The notes under the pieces are model-generated. The model was given only the letters and a program-made list of their open reading frames with translations. It was not told the DNA's origin and made no database searches. Made by a program: the position numbers and the translations under genes. From Candidatus Haliotispira prima (GTDB taxonomy: Bacteria > Spirochaetota > Spirochaetia > SP-2023), in assembly GCA_029867005.1 (NCBI GenBank), contig CP123443.1, forward strand, positions 2,108,001-2,172,000: a DNA stretch of 64,000 nucleotides, given 5' to 3'. This document shows, one piece after another, positions 49,596 through 59,770 of the stretch (the stretch's first letter is position 1; each line of letters opens with the position of its first letter).

Positions 49596-51995
49596 TTACC
49601 GGGTGTTCTCCGTTGTAAGCTCTTCGGTGGCATTGTCTGTATCGCTGTCCGCACCCCCCAAGACTTGGACCGCAGTTCCGTCAGTCACAAGATCGACCTC
49701 TTCACCCGAGGCTCCTTCCGGAGAGTCACTTTGAAGATCGTTCCCAAGATTGCTCCGGGAAGCAGAGACACCGGGAGTCGCGAAAACACCTTGGACAACC
49801 CCAAATTCTGCCTGTCCTGCGGCAAAATCCCTGTATTCATCAGGGTTATCCAATAAATCACTGCCACTGACCTTACGCCACAAGACCAGACTATCTAACT
49901 TTGTATGAAGTAAATCATCTCCGGGATTCCATAGATCTTCTTCAATACGATAATTGTTCGAGACATAATTCCGCAAAATGCGATCGAGCTCCAGACTCTC
50001 ATCCAAGGACAAATAACTTTGCTCAGCCGTATTGGCTATCATTACCATTCGGTAGTAGATACTGATCTTGTCTTCCTCTCCATTCACGTACTCCAGAGCC
50101 TTGCGCAGCATCCGCACAGCGGCCGGAAAGTCTGTCTGATACACATACAGATTTGCCATATTATAGTATATGCGCCAATCGGAGCCCGCCGTAGTCAGAT
50201 CACCGAATATCTCCTGTGCCGTGTCAAAATCTCTTTTCAGCACAGCATTGATTGCCATATATTCCTTGGCCCAAGGCGGGAAATCATCCACAACGACGGC
50301 CCCATCTTCCGAAACATTGTCTAAAGCCTTCTCCGGGTTTTCCAGCACCAGATTTCTGTAACGCTCCAAAGCCAAATCGACCTCTCCCGTGCGGTTTAGA
50401 CCCACGTAGTACCATAGCAAATAAGACAATGTCTGCTCATACTCCGGGAACTTACTGAACAATTTCCAAAGTCGGCTGCTAAACCTTTGCTGATTGACAC
50501 GATTTTCTTCAAAAATTAATGAGGCCAAAGCTAAGTAGGGCCGGTCATTTGTTTCCTTTGAGATAAACTCCGCCAGTATACCTTTGGCGTACTCTTTTTC
50601 ATCCGGCGGTGCCACCAAATTCAGCAACAGTAACAGTTCACCAACATTAGGGAACGTATTGCGTCCCTTGCGCAGAACCTCAAAGGCTGTAGCATCTTCG
50701 CCCATTCCCCGGTAAGCAGATGCCAAGTTGTAATACAGCTCCCAAGTACCCGGATTTTCCGGCACACCCTTCAGGCCCCGGAATCCCTGAGTCGAAGGGT
50801 CTGACTGCAATACGTCCCCATCTTGCTCCAAGTCTGCGCCAGGATCTGCATCCGAATCTGTAACAAAGTTTGCAACGGATTCTCCATCCGGCAGCCACGA
50901 CGACCCATCAACCAAATCACCGGCACGGCTCAAAACCTCTGCCGCCCTCTCGTAATCCTTCAGAAACAAAGAGGCATCACCCAGATATTGTAAAGTACGC
51001 ATTTCCGGTTTCCCTGCCCCGGCCTCTTCTTCCACCGCCCGTTCCAGCAACTTGGCGGCCAACGACCAGTCCTCACTGTCATAGGCAACCAAGCCGGCTG
51101 CAAAGGAATTCAACCAATATTCGTCCTGTAGTTCACGCACCAAACCGAGAGCTTTATCTTTTTCACCCTTCGCCATATACATTAACGTGGCATTCCAAGC
51201 AAAACGCGGCTCGCTGAGCAAGCGGGCTAAACTTATATAAGTTGCCGTTGTATAAGGTGAGGCATTGACAACATCTCCAATACGGAGTTCTCCGTCAGCC
51301 ACACTTTCCCGGTTTTCTGCCGATTTGGCACCGGCTCCATTTCCGGTTCGGACTCTCGCCAAACTATGTATCATAATTTCTCCCTTTAAAGGAAGATATT
51401 GGCTGCTTTGCAAATTTACCGAGGCCGAAATCGCCTCGGTAAACAGGCCCCTGTTCAGCAAAGCAGAAACCCTGTAAGCCCACAGAGATTCACTTTCGGG
51501 GAACTCTCGGACTGCGAGAGCCGTTACCTTAGCCAGATAATTATTGCGAGTTTTGTCTTCGGATATTTGATAAATGCGCTTTAAAATGCGCAGGTAATCC
51601 CGTTCTGATCGGGCTTTCTTCGCCACACTTTGGTATAAGTTCAGGGTTACCACACCCCTACCCCGTCCCTGAATCTGATCAATTTCCCGCAGCATGGCCT
51701 CAAAACTGCGGCTCTCACGAAAGACGAGGAAAACCAGCAACAGACTGGCCAACAGTATGAACAGTACAAAAACGAGAGAAGCCGGCCCCCAAGTTTTCCC
51801 GGTCGGTGCACCAGGACTTGCCGGCCGGCGTACGCCTCCGTTCCGGTCCCGTACAGAAGACTTGGCCTTGACAGAAGATTTTCCCTTGGATTGCTGCCTG
51901 GACTTCTGCTTCAACACTTTTGCCCTATGAATATCCGGGATATCTTGCGCACTTGGAGAAGCACCGGAGAGATTTTCCTGCTGCTCACTTGCCAA
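49596..51995 (-). CDS. Membrane-anchored TPR protein
   Basis: About 799 residues from TTG 51995, which follows AGGAGG by 9 bp; the formal GTG at 52031 has no such site. A basic N-terminus (residues 25-75) precedes one membrane segment (SLVFVLFILLASLLLVFLVF). The remainder is a series of degenerate TPR-like helical pairs (YYNLASAYRGMGEDATAFEVL, YYNMANLYVYQTDFPAAVRML). The last 60 residues are acidic and Asp/Glu-rich. It resembles large TPR proteins common in spirochaetes; function unknown, probably a scaffold in the periplasm. Confidence 0.7.
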   Translation of the reverse strand: MASEQQENLSGASPSAQDIPDIHRAKVLKQKSRQQSKGKSSVKAKSSVRDRNGGVRRPASPGAPTGKTWGPASLVFVLFILLASLLLVFLVFRESRSFEAMLREIDQIQGRGRGVVTLNLYQSVAKKARSERDYLRILKRIYQISEDKTRNNYLAKVTALAVREFPESESLWAYRVSALLNRGLFTEAISASVNLQSSQYLPLKGEIMIHSLARVRTGNGAGAKSAENRESVADGELRIGDVVNASPYTTATYISLARLLSEPRFAWNATLMYMAKGEKDKALGLVRELQDEYWLNSFAAGLVAYDSEDWSLAAKLLERAVEEEAGAGKPEMRTLQYLGDASLFLKDYERAAEVLSRAGDLVDGSSWLPDGESVANFVTDSDADPGADLEQDGDVLQSDPSTQGFRGLKGVPENPGTWELYYNLASAYRGMGEDATAFEVLRKGRNTFPNVGELLLLLNLVAPPDEKEYAKGILAEFISKETNDRPYLALASLIFEENRVNQQRFSSRLWKLFSKFPEYEQTLSYLLWYYVGLNRTGEVDLALERYRNLVLENPEKALDNVSEDGAVVVDDFPPWAKEYMAINAVLKRDFDTAQEIFGDLTTAGSDWRIYYNMANLYVYQTDFPAAVRMLRKALEYVNGEEDKISIYYRMVMIANTAEQSYLSLDESLELDRILRNYVSNNYRIEEDLWNPGDDLLHTKLDSLVLWRKVSGSDLLDNPDEYRDFAAGQAEFGVVQGVFATPGVSASRSNLGNDLQSDSPEGASGEEVDLVTDGTAVQVLGGADSDTDNATEELTTENTR

Positions 51996-52083
51996 AATCT
52001 CTGTCCTCCTGAAAACTATACTTGCAAGCACCAGTCTTTACGGCTTCAAGACAACAAACTTATCGGAATATCCTTATCTTCTC

Positions 52084-52653
52084 TTAGCTAATTTCCGGCT
52101 CCGCCGTCTTTTCTTTCACTTCATCCGGTCCGGTCTCTGACGGAAAGTCCCGACACTTTGTTGCCAGAGTATGCAAGATCCCATTTACTAAGCGGTAGGA
52201 ATGCTCGCCGGAAAAATTGTGACATAACTCGACGCATTCATCAATAATTACCCTCCCCGGAGTATCCGGAAGGTAACTCAACATGTAGGCACCCAACCGT
52301 AGGATGCTCCGGTCTACTGCCAGAAGGCGGTCTAAAGTCCAATTTTCCAAGTGCCGAACTATCGCTTCATCAATCTCAACGGAATGCAACCGTACCCCAT
52401 TTACCAAGACTCTGGCCATGAATAGTTCTTCCGCACTCGGTTCTCGATCCAACCAGGAAAACTGCAAGACATCACAAAAAGTCTCCGGAGACTTCCGGTT
52501 TGTTTCAGTCGGCCGCTCGCACGAATCATCCATTTCTTCGACTGCCGATTTGACATTGACTTTCGGAACCGAAGAGCGGAAGTGCTGTTCTTCGGCATAC
52601 AAAGCCTGCAAAGCCAAAACTCGTGCCCTGCGCTGCGATTTCCTGTCATTCAT
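52084..52653 (-). CDS. nusB: Transcription antitermination factor NusB
   Basis: 189 residues. MNDRKSQRRARVLALQALYAEE is the conserved N-terminus, and DRSILRLGAYMLSYLPDTPGRVIIDECVELC, then SYRLVNGILHTLA, the C-terminal core. NusB binds boxA RNA with S10 in rRNA antitermination. An insert of about 40 residues (30-70) after the first helix is unusual for the family. Together with the TPR gene downstream it forms a minus-strand run. Confidence 0.92.
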   Translation of the reverse strand: MNDRKSQRRARVLALQALYAEEQHFRSSVPKVNVKSAVEEMDDSCERPTETNRKSPETFCDVLQFSWLDREPSAEELFMARVLVNGVRLHSVEIDEAIVRHLENWTLDRLLAVDRSILRLGAYMLSYLPDTPGRVIIDECVELCHNFSGEHSYRLVNGILHTLATKCRDFPSETGPDEVKEKTAEPEIS

Positions 52654-52782
52654 GATCGCGTAACCACACTAATTTCAAATAGTCCGTAGAAAAAACAACA
52701 TACCGTACCGCTATCGACATAATCTCAACCGAACGGTATCCCCCGGATTCTGTCATCCGGCCATCTTGACAGCCCTGCAAGA

Positions 52783-53883
52783 CTATTTTTGTAGAGACTT
52801 ATACAGAATTTTAATGGTAGCTTCCTTGCGCAACTGCTCCATATAATCACTCACCAGCTCTTCCAGACGCTTCGCCTGAACCTGCTGCACTAACATATTC
52901 CGCACATAATCTTTGACTGTGACACCATTTGTACCTGGAATTTCCGAATTTAATTTGTATAGACCGGCCGCCCGATAGTCGGTAATTTCCACAACATGGT
53001 AGCCCACATTGGACTCCAATATCCGGATGTCCCCTTTGCTGAGTCCAAACAAAACATCAAAGAACTTCTTGCCAAAAACCTGCTCCAACTGTTCTAAACC
53101 ACGGGGTACATAACTGACATCCCCCCCCCTGGCCTTGGACTGAGGATCATCTGAATACAAAGGTGCCAAATCCGCAATCTTTTCGCCGTTGTTTTTAACC
53201 CGTTTGAGCAAATCCTCTGCTTTATTTTTGACCGCCTTTTGGGATTCTTTCTCAACAGACTTAAACTGCACCAGAATCTGGTTAAAACGGATCATGTCTT
53301 TATGGACAAACTGCTCAAGATTTTCGTTATATGCATCTATTACTTCTTTGTCATTAGGATCTGCCACATTCTGCAAATCTGTGCCATATTTTTTCTGTAC
53401 AAAACGACGAATAATAATACTGTTCCGCGCATTATTAAGAAAATCCTGATAAGAAACCCCTTCTTCCTCCAGCAATTTGCGCATTTCTGCTTCACTGAGT
53501 TGCTTTCCTGCCTGCTGAGAAACCATTTGCAGGGCAAAACTACTTACTTCCTCATTGCCGACTGAAATATTGTCGCGCTCCGCAGCCTGTAGCACCAAAT
53601 GATTATTGATCAGTGATTCCAGTACCTCTTTGCGGTCGGCACCGCTGAGGCTGCCTTGCCGCAACTCCGCCAGTCTCCTGACCACATCATTGTATTCTTT
53701 GCCTAAAATCACTTCGGTTTTTGTCAGGCGAATCGTTGCCAATGTATCCGTATCTTTTTGGGCAAACAGACTCCCCGTCACCCCAAAGAACTGCAACGAA
53801 GCGAACAGCAAGGCTGCCACCGGAATCCGGCCAACCCCGAAGATTGCCCTGTTCTTCACTCTATCAACCATATTCAAAATCAT
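52783..53883 (-). CDS. SurA-like periplasmic peptidyl-prolyl isomerase/chaperone
   Basis: 366 residues. A signal peptide ends near residue 42 (FFGVTGSLFAQ). A SurA N-terminal helical domain follows (VLESLINNHLVLQAAERDNI), then a parvulin PPIC domain at about 200-310 (IRFNQILVQFKSVEKE, LAPLYSDDPQSKARGGDVSY, GDIRILESNVGYHVVEITDY). The family folds outer-membrane proteins in the periplasm. AGGGTTGAATA precedes the start. The downstream gene is nusB. Confidence 0.88.
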   Translation of the reverse strand: MILNMVDRVKNRAIFGVGRIPVAALLFASLQFFGVTGSLFAQKDTDTLATIRLTKTEVILGKEYNDVVRRLAELRQGSLSGADRKEVLESLINNHLVLQAAERDNISVGNEEVSSFALQMVSQQAGKQLSEAEMRKLLEEEGVSYQDFLNNARNSIIIRRFVQKKYGTDLQNVADPNDKEVIDAYNENLEQFVHKDMIRFNQILVQFKSVEKESQKAVKNKAEDLLKRVKNNGEKIADLAPLYSDDPQSKARGGDVSYVPRGLEQLEQVFGKKFFDVLFGLSKGDIRILESNVGYHVVEITDYRAAGLYKLNSEIPGTNGVTVKDYVRNMLVQQVQAKRLEELVSDYMEQLRKEATIKILYKSLQK

Positions 53884-53968
53884 TATTCAACCCTATCTCG
53901 AGCAGAACTCGGCCTGAAGCTGTGCGGATACATACGACACAGGCTCTGCACCAAAAGCTCTTGCGATA

Positions 53969-54382
53969 TTAGTGATAAATATTTAACCGCCGACCGAACA
54001 ACCGCGCCTCACTCGGCCTGACCACGATATCTGAAAGCATCAACATCAGCCCGCAGGATTCCAGCCACCTCATCCATAGCTGCAAACTCCTGAAAGCCCA
54101 TAATCCCTTCCTGAGGAGAAAGGCGTAAGCAACTTTACCGTCAATCTGCCCAAGGTTCTTCAGACAGTGCTGCACAGAATTGTCTATCCGGCCCGAAAAC
54201 ACAGACACCGGCTCCGCGCCCAAAACCAAATAGTCGTAGATGAACAGGTTCGCCTCATCTTTAAGACCATTGATTACCACGACATCATGCCCCTGCCCGG
54301 AAAGACCTTCACCATAAGCTTTCGCAATAGCGGCAAGCTTTCCCTGCACCTCTTGGCTAAAGTATACAACGGCTACACGCAT
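53969..54382 (-). CDS. Flavodoxin-like protein
   Basis: 137 residues from ATG 54382, preceded by GGAGGATCGG. MRVAVVYFSQEVQGKLAAIAKA resembles the flavodoxin phosphate-binding loop, though the usual T-x-T-G-x-T is not intact (FSQEVQGK), and YDYLVLGAEPVSVFSGRID is the second flavin-contact segment. It is shorter than free flavodoxins and lacks the third loop, so FMN binding is uncertain. It lies between surA-like and secG genes. Confidence 0.7.
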   Translation of the reverse strand: MRVAVVYFSQEVQGKLAAIAKAYGEGLSGQGHDVVVINGLKDEANLFIYDYLVLGAEPVSVFSGRIDNSVQHCLKNLGQIDGKVAYAFLLRKGLWAFRSLQLWMRWLESCGLMLMLSDIVVRPSEARLFGRRLNIYH

Positions 54383-54608
54383 CCGATCCTCCGGAACAGT
54401 TGGGAGTATATCCGGAAAATATGAACAGATCTCGAATTTCGTATAATTTACGCAAACTTGAGAACTGTGGATCCATTTACAGATCCGGTTTCCGTCTCTC
54501 CAACAACCTTCTCCAACCCGGATCCAAGCATTCCTTCGATAATTCCGGACTTTCCCGCCCCGGCTTGCCATTCATTACCGCAACAGGTACGAGACATTCT
54601 TCCAATCA

Positions 54609-55031
54609 TCACTTTGATTCTATATTCTGCGCATCCGCATCCGTATCGGAAATATCCCCATCGGAAATATCTCCATCAGGAATATCCTCGTCAGAAACAT
54701 CTCCATCCCGGTCAGGATTCCGGAGAAACCATGATTCTTCTGCACTCTCATCCCGGTTTTGATATTCACCTTGGGCTTCCTGTAAGGCCTCGTAGTTCAC
54801 ACCAAAACGACTGATGACAAAGGCCACCACCAAGCAAAGCACCAAGAATCCGGTACCGAAAATCTTGGTTAGCCTGGCCAAGAAACTGTCACCGGTACTA
54901 AACGGGCTTTGCCCGCTGCTGCCAAACAGCCCCATACCTGAGCCCTGATCATCCTGAAGCAGGATCAACAAAACTGTAATGATCGCAGAAATGACCAGCA
55001 AGGTGATCAAAATTGTCAATAGAGTTCCCAT
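54609..55031 (-). CDS. secG: Preprotein translocase subunit SecG
   Basis: 140 residues. Two membrane segments (LITLLVISAIITVLLILLQ and FGTGFLVLCLVVAFVISRFG) flank the typical GSGMGLFGSSG loop. The acidic tail from residue 85 on (DGDVSDEDIPDGDISDGDIS) is encoded by a 15-bp repeat and is longer than usual. SecG supports SecYEG-SecA export. secD, secF and yajC lie upstream on the same strand. Confidence 0.9.
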   Translation of the reverse strand: MGTLLTILITLLVISAIITVLLILLQDDQGSGMGLFGSSGQSPFSTGDSFLARLTKIFGTGFLVLCLVVAFVISRFGVNYEALQEAQGEYQNRDESAEESWFLRNPDRDGDVSDEDIPDGDISDGDISDTDADAQNIESK

Positions 55032-55129
55032 ATTTTACGTTTCCCGGTAGTCATCAAAATCTGAATTCTCGCTTCAGCGTTGCGTTCTCCATTCTCTCAC
55101 AAGACCCGAATCCCTCTGAGCCCGCAGTC

Positions 55130-55876
55130 TTAAAACCTGAGCAGAGACGCAAAAGAAGCCGCATCCAAAGAAGCTCCTCCCACCAAAGCACCATTGATAT
55201 CACTTTTGGCCATCAAAGCTCGAACATTGTCCGGTTTGACGGAACCGCCATATTGAATAACGACCCGCCCGGCCAACTCCTCGGAATACAAAGAAGCCAA
55301 TTTTTCCCGACAGATGACGTGAATTTCATTGGCATCTTCCGGGCTGGCCGTTTTCCCCGTACCAATGGCCCAAACCGGCTCGTACGCAATCACAATCTCC
55401 GCCATATCGGCGGCACTAATGCCGGCCAAGCTTTGTTCTAACTGCGTCCGGCAGACGGTGGCCGCCTTCCCTTCTTCACGTTCTTCAAGTAGTTCTCCAA
55501 TACACAGAATGGGCTTTAGGCCCCCGGCCAACACCGCTTTAATTTTGGCATTGATTATCTGATTAGTTTCACCATAGTACTGGCGACGCTCGGAATGTCC
55601 TAAAATAACATACTCAACCCCGAGATCCTTGAGCATCGAGACAGAAGTCTCTCCTGTGTATGCCCCTTCCGAGTGTTGCGAAACATTTTGTGCTGCCAGT
55701 TTAATACGACTGCCACGAATTACTTCAGCTACTCGGGCCAAGGCCACATGGGAAGGAGCTATCACCACCTCACATCCGGCTCCGACGGTTTGTTCTGTCA
55801 AAGCCTTAGCCAACTCCCCCGCCTCAGACGGGGTTTTATTCAATTTCCAGTTTCCGGCAATGATATACCTGCCCAT
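55130..55876 (-). CDS. tpiA: Triosephosphate isomerase
   Basis: 248 residues. IIAGNWKLNKT at the start, catalytic His in VILGHSERRQYYGE, catalytic Glu in AYEPVWAIGTGKTAS, and the phosphate loop YGGSVKPDN with ALVGGASLD. Complete and ordinary in length. It interconverts dihydroxyacetone phosphate and glyceraldehyde 3-phosphate. It lies between secG and ispH on the minus strand. Confidence 0.98.
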   Translation of the reverse strand: MGRYIIAGNWKLNKTPSEAGELAKALTEQTVGAGCEVVIAPSHVALARVAEVIRGSRIKLAAQNVSQHSEGAYTGETSVSMLKDLGVEYVILGHSERRQYYGETNQIINAKIKAVLAGGLKPILCIGELLEEREEGKAATVCRTQLEQSLAGISAADMAEIVIAYEPVWAIGTGKTASPEDANEIHVICREKLASLYSEELAGRVVIQYGGSVKPDNVRALMAKSDINGALVGGASLDAASFASLLRF

Positions 55877-55914
55877 ACAAGCTCCTAACTCCTAAATACA
55901 ATCAAAAAACGTAA

Positions 55915-56775
55915 CTACGCATCCGCTTGCATCAATATCTTTTCTTCAATTTTATCAATTAACCAATCCGGCGAAGAAGCTCCGGCTGAGAGACCGATCC
56001 TCTCGTATTGGCCCAAAGCCGGCGGCACATCTTCTTCATCAGCACAATACCAGACAGGAAGTCCGGATTCCCGGGCGATTAGAAACAGCTCCTGAGTATT
56101 TGCACTGTGTCGCCCCCCAATCACAACAACAGCATCGACCTGCTCAATTAGCCGGCGCAAAGCCTCTTGCCGGTCCAACGTCGCTTGGCAAACCGTATCT
56201 TCGACCAAAATATCTGCACGCTTGGTACGCATTATCTCGGCCACCTGCAAAAAGGTCTCCCTCTTCCAAGTGCTCTGCGAAAGTAATACAACCTTCTCTT
56301 TTTCCTCCGGGATGTCATACTCATGCGCCTCTGCCGGCGATTCTATAACTTTTCCTTCTCCGGCAAAGCTGATAAGGCCCCGAACCTCCGAATGCTCAGC
56401 ATCACCTGTCAAAAGAATGAAATACCCCTGTTCGGAATACTCAATAATCTTGTTGCGAATGTCTCGAACCAAAGGGCAAATACCCTCCAGAATTTCGACC
56501 TTGCGGCTCCGCAAAGCCTCATAGTCACTTTTTTCCGCCCCGTGGGCCCGAATCAACACCGTAGACCCTTCGCTGACATCACCCACTCTATCGACCGAAT
56601 GGAGGCCCAAACCTTCCAGACGGGCGATTTCCCGTTTGTTGTGAATCAGATCCCCAATCGTTTCCAATCGGGCCTTGGGCCTGTTCGCATTTTTGCGGAA
56701 CTCCTGCTCTGCAAGAATGATGGCGCGCTTCACACCACCGCAAAACCCTAAAACTTCTGCTCGGACTACTTCCAT
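55915..56775 (-). CDS. ispH: 4-hydroxy-3-methylbut-2-enyl diphosphate reductase
   Basis: 286 residues from ATG 56775; a GTG nine bases upstream is an alternative. The start EVVRAEVLGFCGGVKRAI, the second cysteine in LEGICPLVRDIRNKI, the third in EDTVCQATLDRQEA, plus GGRHSANTQELF and GLSAGASSPDWLI match IspH, an Fe-S enzyme of the last step of the MEP isoprenoid pathway. The length is normal for short-form IspH. It follows secF by 31 bp. Confidence 0.95.
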   Translation of the reverse strand: MEVVRAEVLGFCGGVKRAIILAEQEFRKNANRPKARLETIGDLIHNKREIARLEGLGLHSVDRVGDVSEGSTVLIRAHGAEKSDYEALRSRKVEILEGICPLVRDIRNKIIEYSEQGYFILLTGDAEHSEVRGLISFAGEGKVIESPAEAHEYDIPEEKEKVVLLSQSTWKRETFLQVAEIMRTKRADILVEDTVCQATLDRQEALRRLIEQVDAVVVIGGRHSANTQELFLIARESGLPVWYCADEEDVPPALGQYERIGLSAGASSPDWLIDKIEEKILMQADA

Positions 56776-56806
56776 TCGCGACACCCAAAAAATTGGATAC
56801 TATGTC

Positions 56807-57901
56807 CTATTTCTTCTTACGACGTTCCTCGCGCTTCCTGCGCTTTGCTTCCGTCGCCAAACGAATTTCTTCGGCACTCTGCTTTACAGGTTCCGATTCC
56901 GCCTTTTTCACAATACCCAATTGGCCGGAACTCTTGAGACTAACACTCTTGAGCCCGGAACTTCGTCCCGCCCCGGCTCCGCTACCGGATTTAACCAGAC
57001 CTTCCTTCCCACGGCGGATTCTCATGTCAAAAAACAAGACCAAGGCAGATGCGATGTAGATCGAAGAATACGTACCCACGGTCACCCCAATAATTAATTC
57101 CAGTGCAAACAACTGAACAGAACCATAGGCAAAGAAATAAATCGACAGAACAGCCAACAGGGTCGTCAGGCTGGTAATCAGCGTTCGGCTCAGAGTTCCT
57201 GTGACGGAATAATCGACAATATCCTGCAAATTACTGGTATACATCGTCATTCGGTTTTCCCGAATACGGTCGAAGACCACGATAGTATCGTTGAGCGAAT
57301 AGCCAATTACAGTCAACACGGCCGCAATAGTTGTACCGGAAAAGTCCAATTGAAAAGTACCAATCACTCCGACCAGTATTAATGTATCGTGCAACAATGC
57401 GACAATTGCCGCAATCGCGTAGTGTAGCTGAAAACGGTACCAGATATACAACAGTATCAACACCAGAACAGACAACGTCAAAACCCAAGTCTGCCAGCGC
57501 AAATATGCGGATTGAGTCGGACTGACCAAATCAGAACCTTCAATCTCCACAATATCCAGAGCCTCAATTTTCTTCCGGCTCTCCTTTTCAAAGTCCGCAA
57601 TATTACCCTGTTCACTCGCCAGTTTCAGAGAATAACGCTTAGTATTGAACAGGGCACTGTCCACCAGACTCTGCACCTGCACCGGTTTGTCAAACAGGGG
57701 CCCGATTTTTTCGCTAAGGGCACGCACGTCCGTGCCCTCATCCGCCCTAACCGTAAAAATGACACCGGAACTGAAGTCAATACTGAAATTGAACCCACCT
57801 CGCAGCACCGTCAGCACTGCGAGTGAGAAGATCACGGCCACAGAGAGACTGAAAAATAATTTGTTATACTTGGTAAAACGAATGATCTTCGTTGCAGTCA
57901 T
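56807..57901 (-). CDS. secF: Protein-export membrane protein SecF
   Basis: 364 residues. Six membrane segments; signature FSIDFSSGVIFTV in the first periplasmic loop region, and the SecF motifs VIGYSLNDTIVVFDRIREN and TLTTSLTTLL-type helices; the tail is basic (KRRKREERRKKK). With SecD it uses the proton gradient to complete export. It starts 3 bp after the secD stop. Confidence 0.96.
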   Translation of the reverse strand: MTATKIIRFTKYNKLFFSLSVAVIFSLAVLTVLRGGFNFSIDFSSGVIFTVRADEGTDVRALSEKIGPLFDKPVQVQSLVDSALFNTKRYSLKLASEQGNIADFEKESRKKIEALDIVEIEGSDLVSPTQSAYLRWQTWVLTLSVLVLILLYIWYRFQLHYAIAAIVALLHDTLILVGVIGTFQLDFSGTTIAAVLTVIGYSLNDTIVVFDRIRENRMTMYTSNLQDIVDYSVTGTLSRTLITSLTTLLAVLSIYFFAYGSVQLFALELIIGVTVGTYSSIYIASALVLFFDMRIRRGKEGLVKSGSGAGAGRSSGLKSVSLKSSGQLGIVKKAESEPVKQSAEEIRLATEAKRRKREERRKKK

Positions 57902-57904
57902 ACC

Positions 57905-59752
57905 CTAGACCCCTCCCAAACTCTGTTGGGAATTGTTGCCGGAACTTATTTTCCGCCACATGATTGCCAATTTTTTGCATTTGAGTACGTCTGTATTGAA
58001 GTCAAAGATCAGACGGGCCACAAACAGCACCGTAAACAAAGAACAAACAATGCCCCAGGCCAGCGTGATCGCGAAACCCCGTATGCCGCCATTGCCGAAC
58101 AAAGCCAAGCATATCGCCGCAATACCCGTGGTAATGTTGGCATCAATAATGGTCCAAAAGGCCCGCGAAAAACCAACTTCTATTGCCGCTTTGCGGCTTT
58201 TTCCGGAAAACAGTTCTTCTTTTATTCTCTCGTAAATAATCACATTTGCATCGACTGACATACCAATGGTCAGAATAATGCCGGCTATACCCGTCAATGT
58301 CAGAGTGCTGTTCATCGTCGCCAGAATGGCAATCAGAAAGAACAGGTTCAGAACGAGTGCCACATCGGCAATAAAACCCGCAGAACGATAGTAGAACACC
58401 ATAAACAGCACCACGGCCAAAAGGCCGATGGCAATTCCGATCAGACCGGAGCGAATACTTTCTTCGCCCAGAGTGGCCCCTACGACACGCTGAGAATCAA
58501 TATCCATTGCTACGGGCAAATTTCCCGAATTCAGAACATTGACCAAGTTTGTGGCTTCCCGATCGCTGAAACGCCCCTTGATCCGGCCCCCGCTATAGGA
58601 ACCGCCACTGCCCGCATTATCGCTGATGCGGGGATAAGAGAGCACTCTCTTATCTAGCACGATAGCCATCAAACGGCCCGGGTTGTTGGTAAAAATCTTC
58701 TGCTGTTTGGCAGCACCATCCTGGTTCAAATTGTAACCAATTTCCCACTGGCCTACGTTATCCTTGTCCATCCTGGCATTCGTAACGTTCTCACCATCCA
58801 ACAGGGTCTCAGATTCCAGTACCAGGTAACCGCGCAAACGGTCCATGGCGTATTTGTCTTTTTCGTAATAACCGCGGATCACCTGGCCGGCCGGCAGTTT
58901 GTAATCTTTCAACTCACCGGTCTCCGAAAGTTCGCGCGATTTCAACGGATTCACATTCAAATAGCTGCTCAGTTTTTCCGTTTCCTGCTCGTTGACCAGA
59001 TGAAACTCCAGACTGCCCTTTACTTGGAGCAGAGTCTCCACAACACCCGTGTCTGTCTGCCCTGCAACTTTATTCTGGCTGGGCATCACAATTTCAATTC
59101 GCCCATCCTGATACGAATAGATTTCCGGCTCGGTCAGGCCAAACTGGTCAATGCGACTCTGCAAAGAAGCCACAATGCGATTCTGCAAGTAGCCTTCAAT
59201 TTCCTGTCGCCCCTGGTTGCTTTCAGCCAGCAACTCATCGACCTCGGCGGCAAACTCATCCGGATTGGGACGGACCATGACACTTTGTCCCCCGTTCAAA
59301 TCCAGGCCCAAGCGCAGCGCACTGTTTTTTCGGCTGCGGTAGACCAAAATTTGCTCCAGCTTGTAATCTTCCAGACTCTCACGCATTAGCTCGCGTCCCG
59401 CCTCATCGCCACCGAACATCCGCCCAATGGCTTCTAAAGTCCAGGAATCAGGCTTCTCTACGTCACGGTAATTTTCTCGGTACCGTTTTGCCACATCCAG
59501 AATATATGCCTGGTCCTTTCCCAGAACGTCTTTGGCTAAAGCATTCTTATCTTCATATGATAGTTTCTGGAATTCCAGTACATCTGTTTCCGTAGCCTGG
59601 CGCAACTCTTCCGCCAAGGTTGTACGAGTCATGTTGGCATAACTTTGCTCTTCATCTGTGGCCACGAAGTACCACCAGATACTCGGATACAAACCCCACA
59701 AAGCCAAAGCTATACTCACCAGGACTATGCTAAAGCGAGATATCTTCCCCAT
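57905..59752 (-). CDS. secD: Protein-export membrane protein SecD
   Basis: 615 residues. N-terminal membrane segment, a periplasmic P1 domain with LGLDLNGGQSVMV, and C-terminal helices with GMSVDANVIIYERIKEEL and FALFGNGG-type motifs of the SecD/RND fold. Partner of SecF in the SecDF-YajC complex. It lies 18 bp after the yajC stop. Confidence 0.96.
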   Translation of the reverse strand: MGKISRFSIVLVSIALALWGLYPSIWWYFVATDEEQSYANMTRTTLAEELRQATETDVLEFQKLSYEDKNALAKDVLGKDQAYILDVAKRYRENYRDVEKPDSWTLEAIGRMFGGDEAGRELMRESLEDYKLEQILVYRSRKNSALRLGLDLNGGQSVMVRPNPDEFAAEVDELLAESNQGRQEIEGYLQNRIVASLQSRIDQFGLTEPEIYSYQDGRIEIVMPSQNKVAGQTDTGVVETLLQVKGSLEFHLVNEQETEKLSSYLNVNPLKSRELSETGELKDYKLPAGQVIRGYYEKDKYAMDRLRGYLVLESETLLDGENVTNARMDKDNVGQWEIGYNLNQDGAAKQQKIFTNNPGRLMAIVLDKRVLSYPRISDNAGSGGSYSGGRIKGRFSDREATNLVNVLNSGNLPVAMDIDSQRVVGATLGEESIRSGLIGIAIGLLAVVLFMVFYYRSAGFIADVALVLNLFFLIAILATMNSTLTLTGIAGIILTIGMSVDANVIIYERIKEELFSGKSRKAAIEVGFSRAFWTIIDANITTGIAAICLALFGNGGIRGFAITLAWGIVCSLFTVLFVARLIFDFNTDVLKCKKLAIMWRKISSGNNSQQSLGGV

Positions 59753-59770
59753 AAGTTTATCAACGGTGGG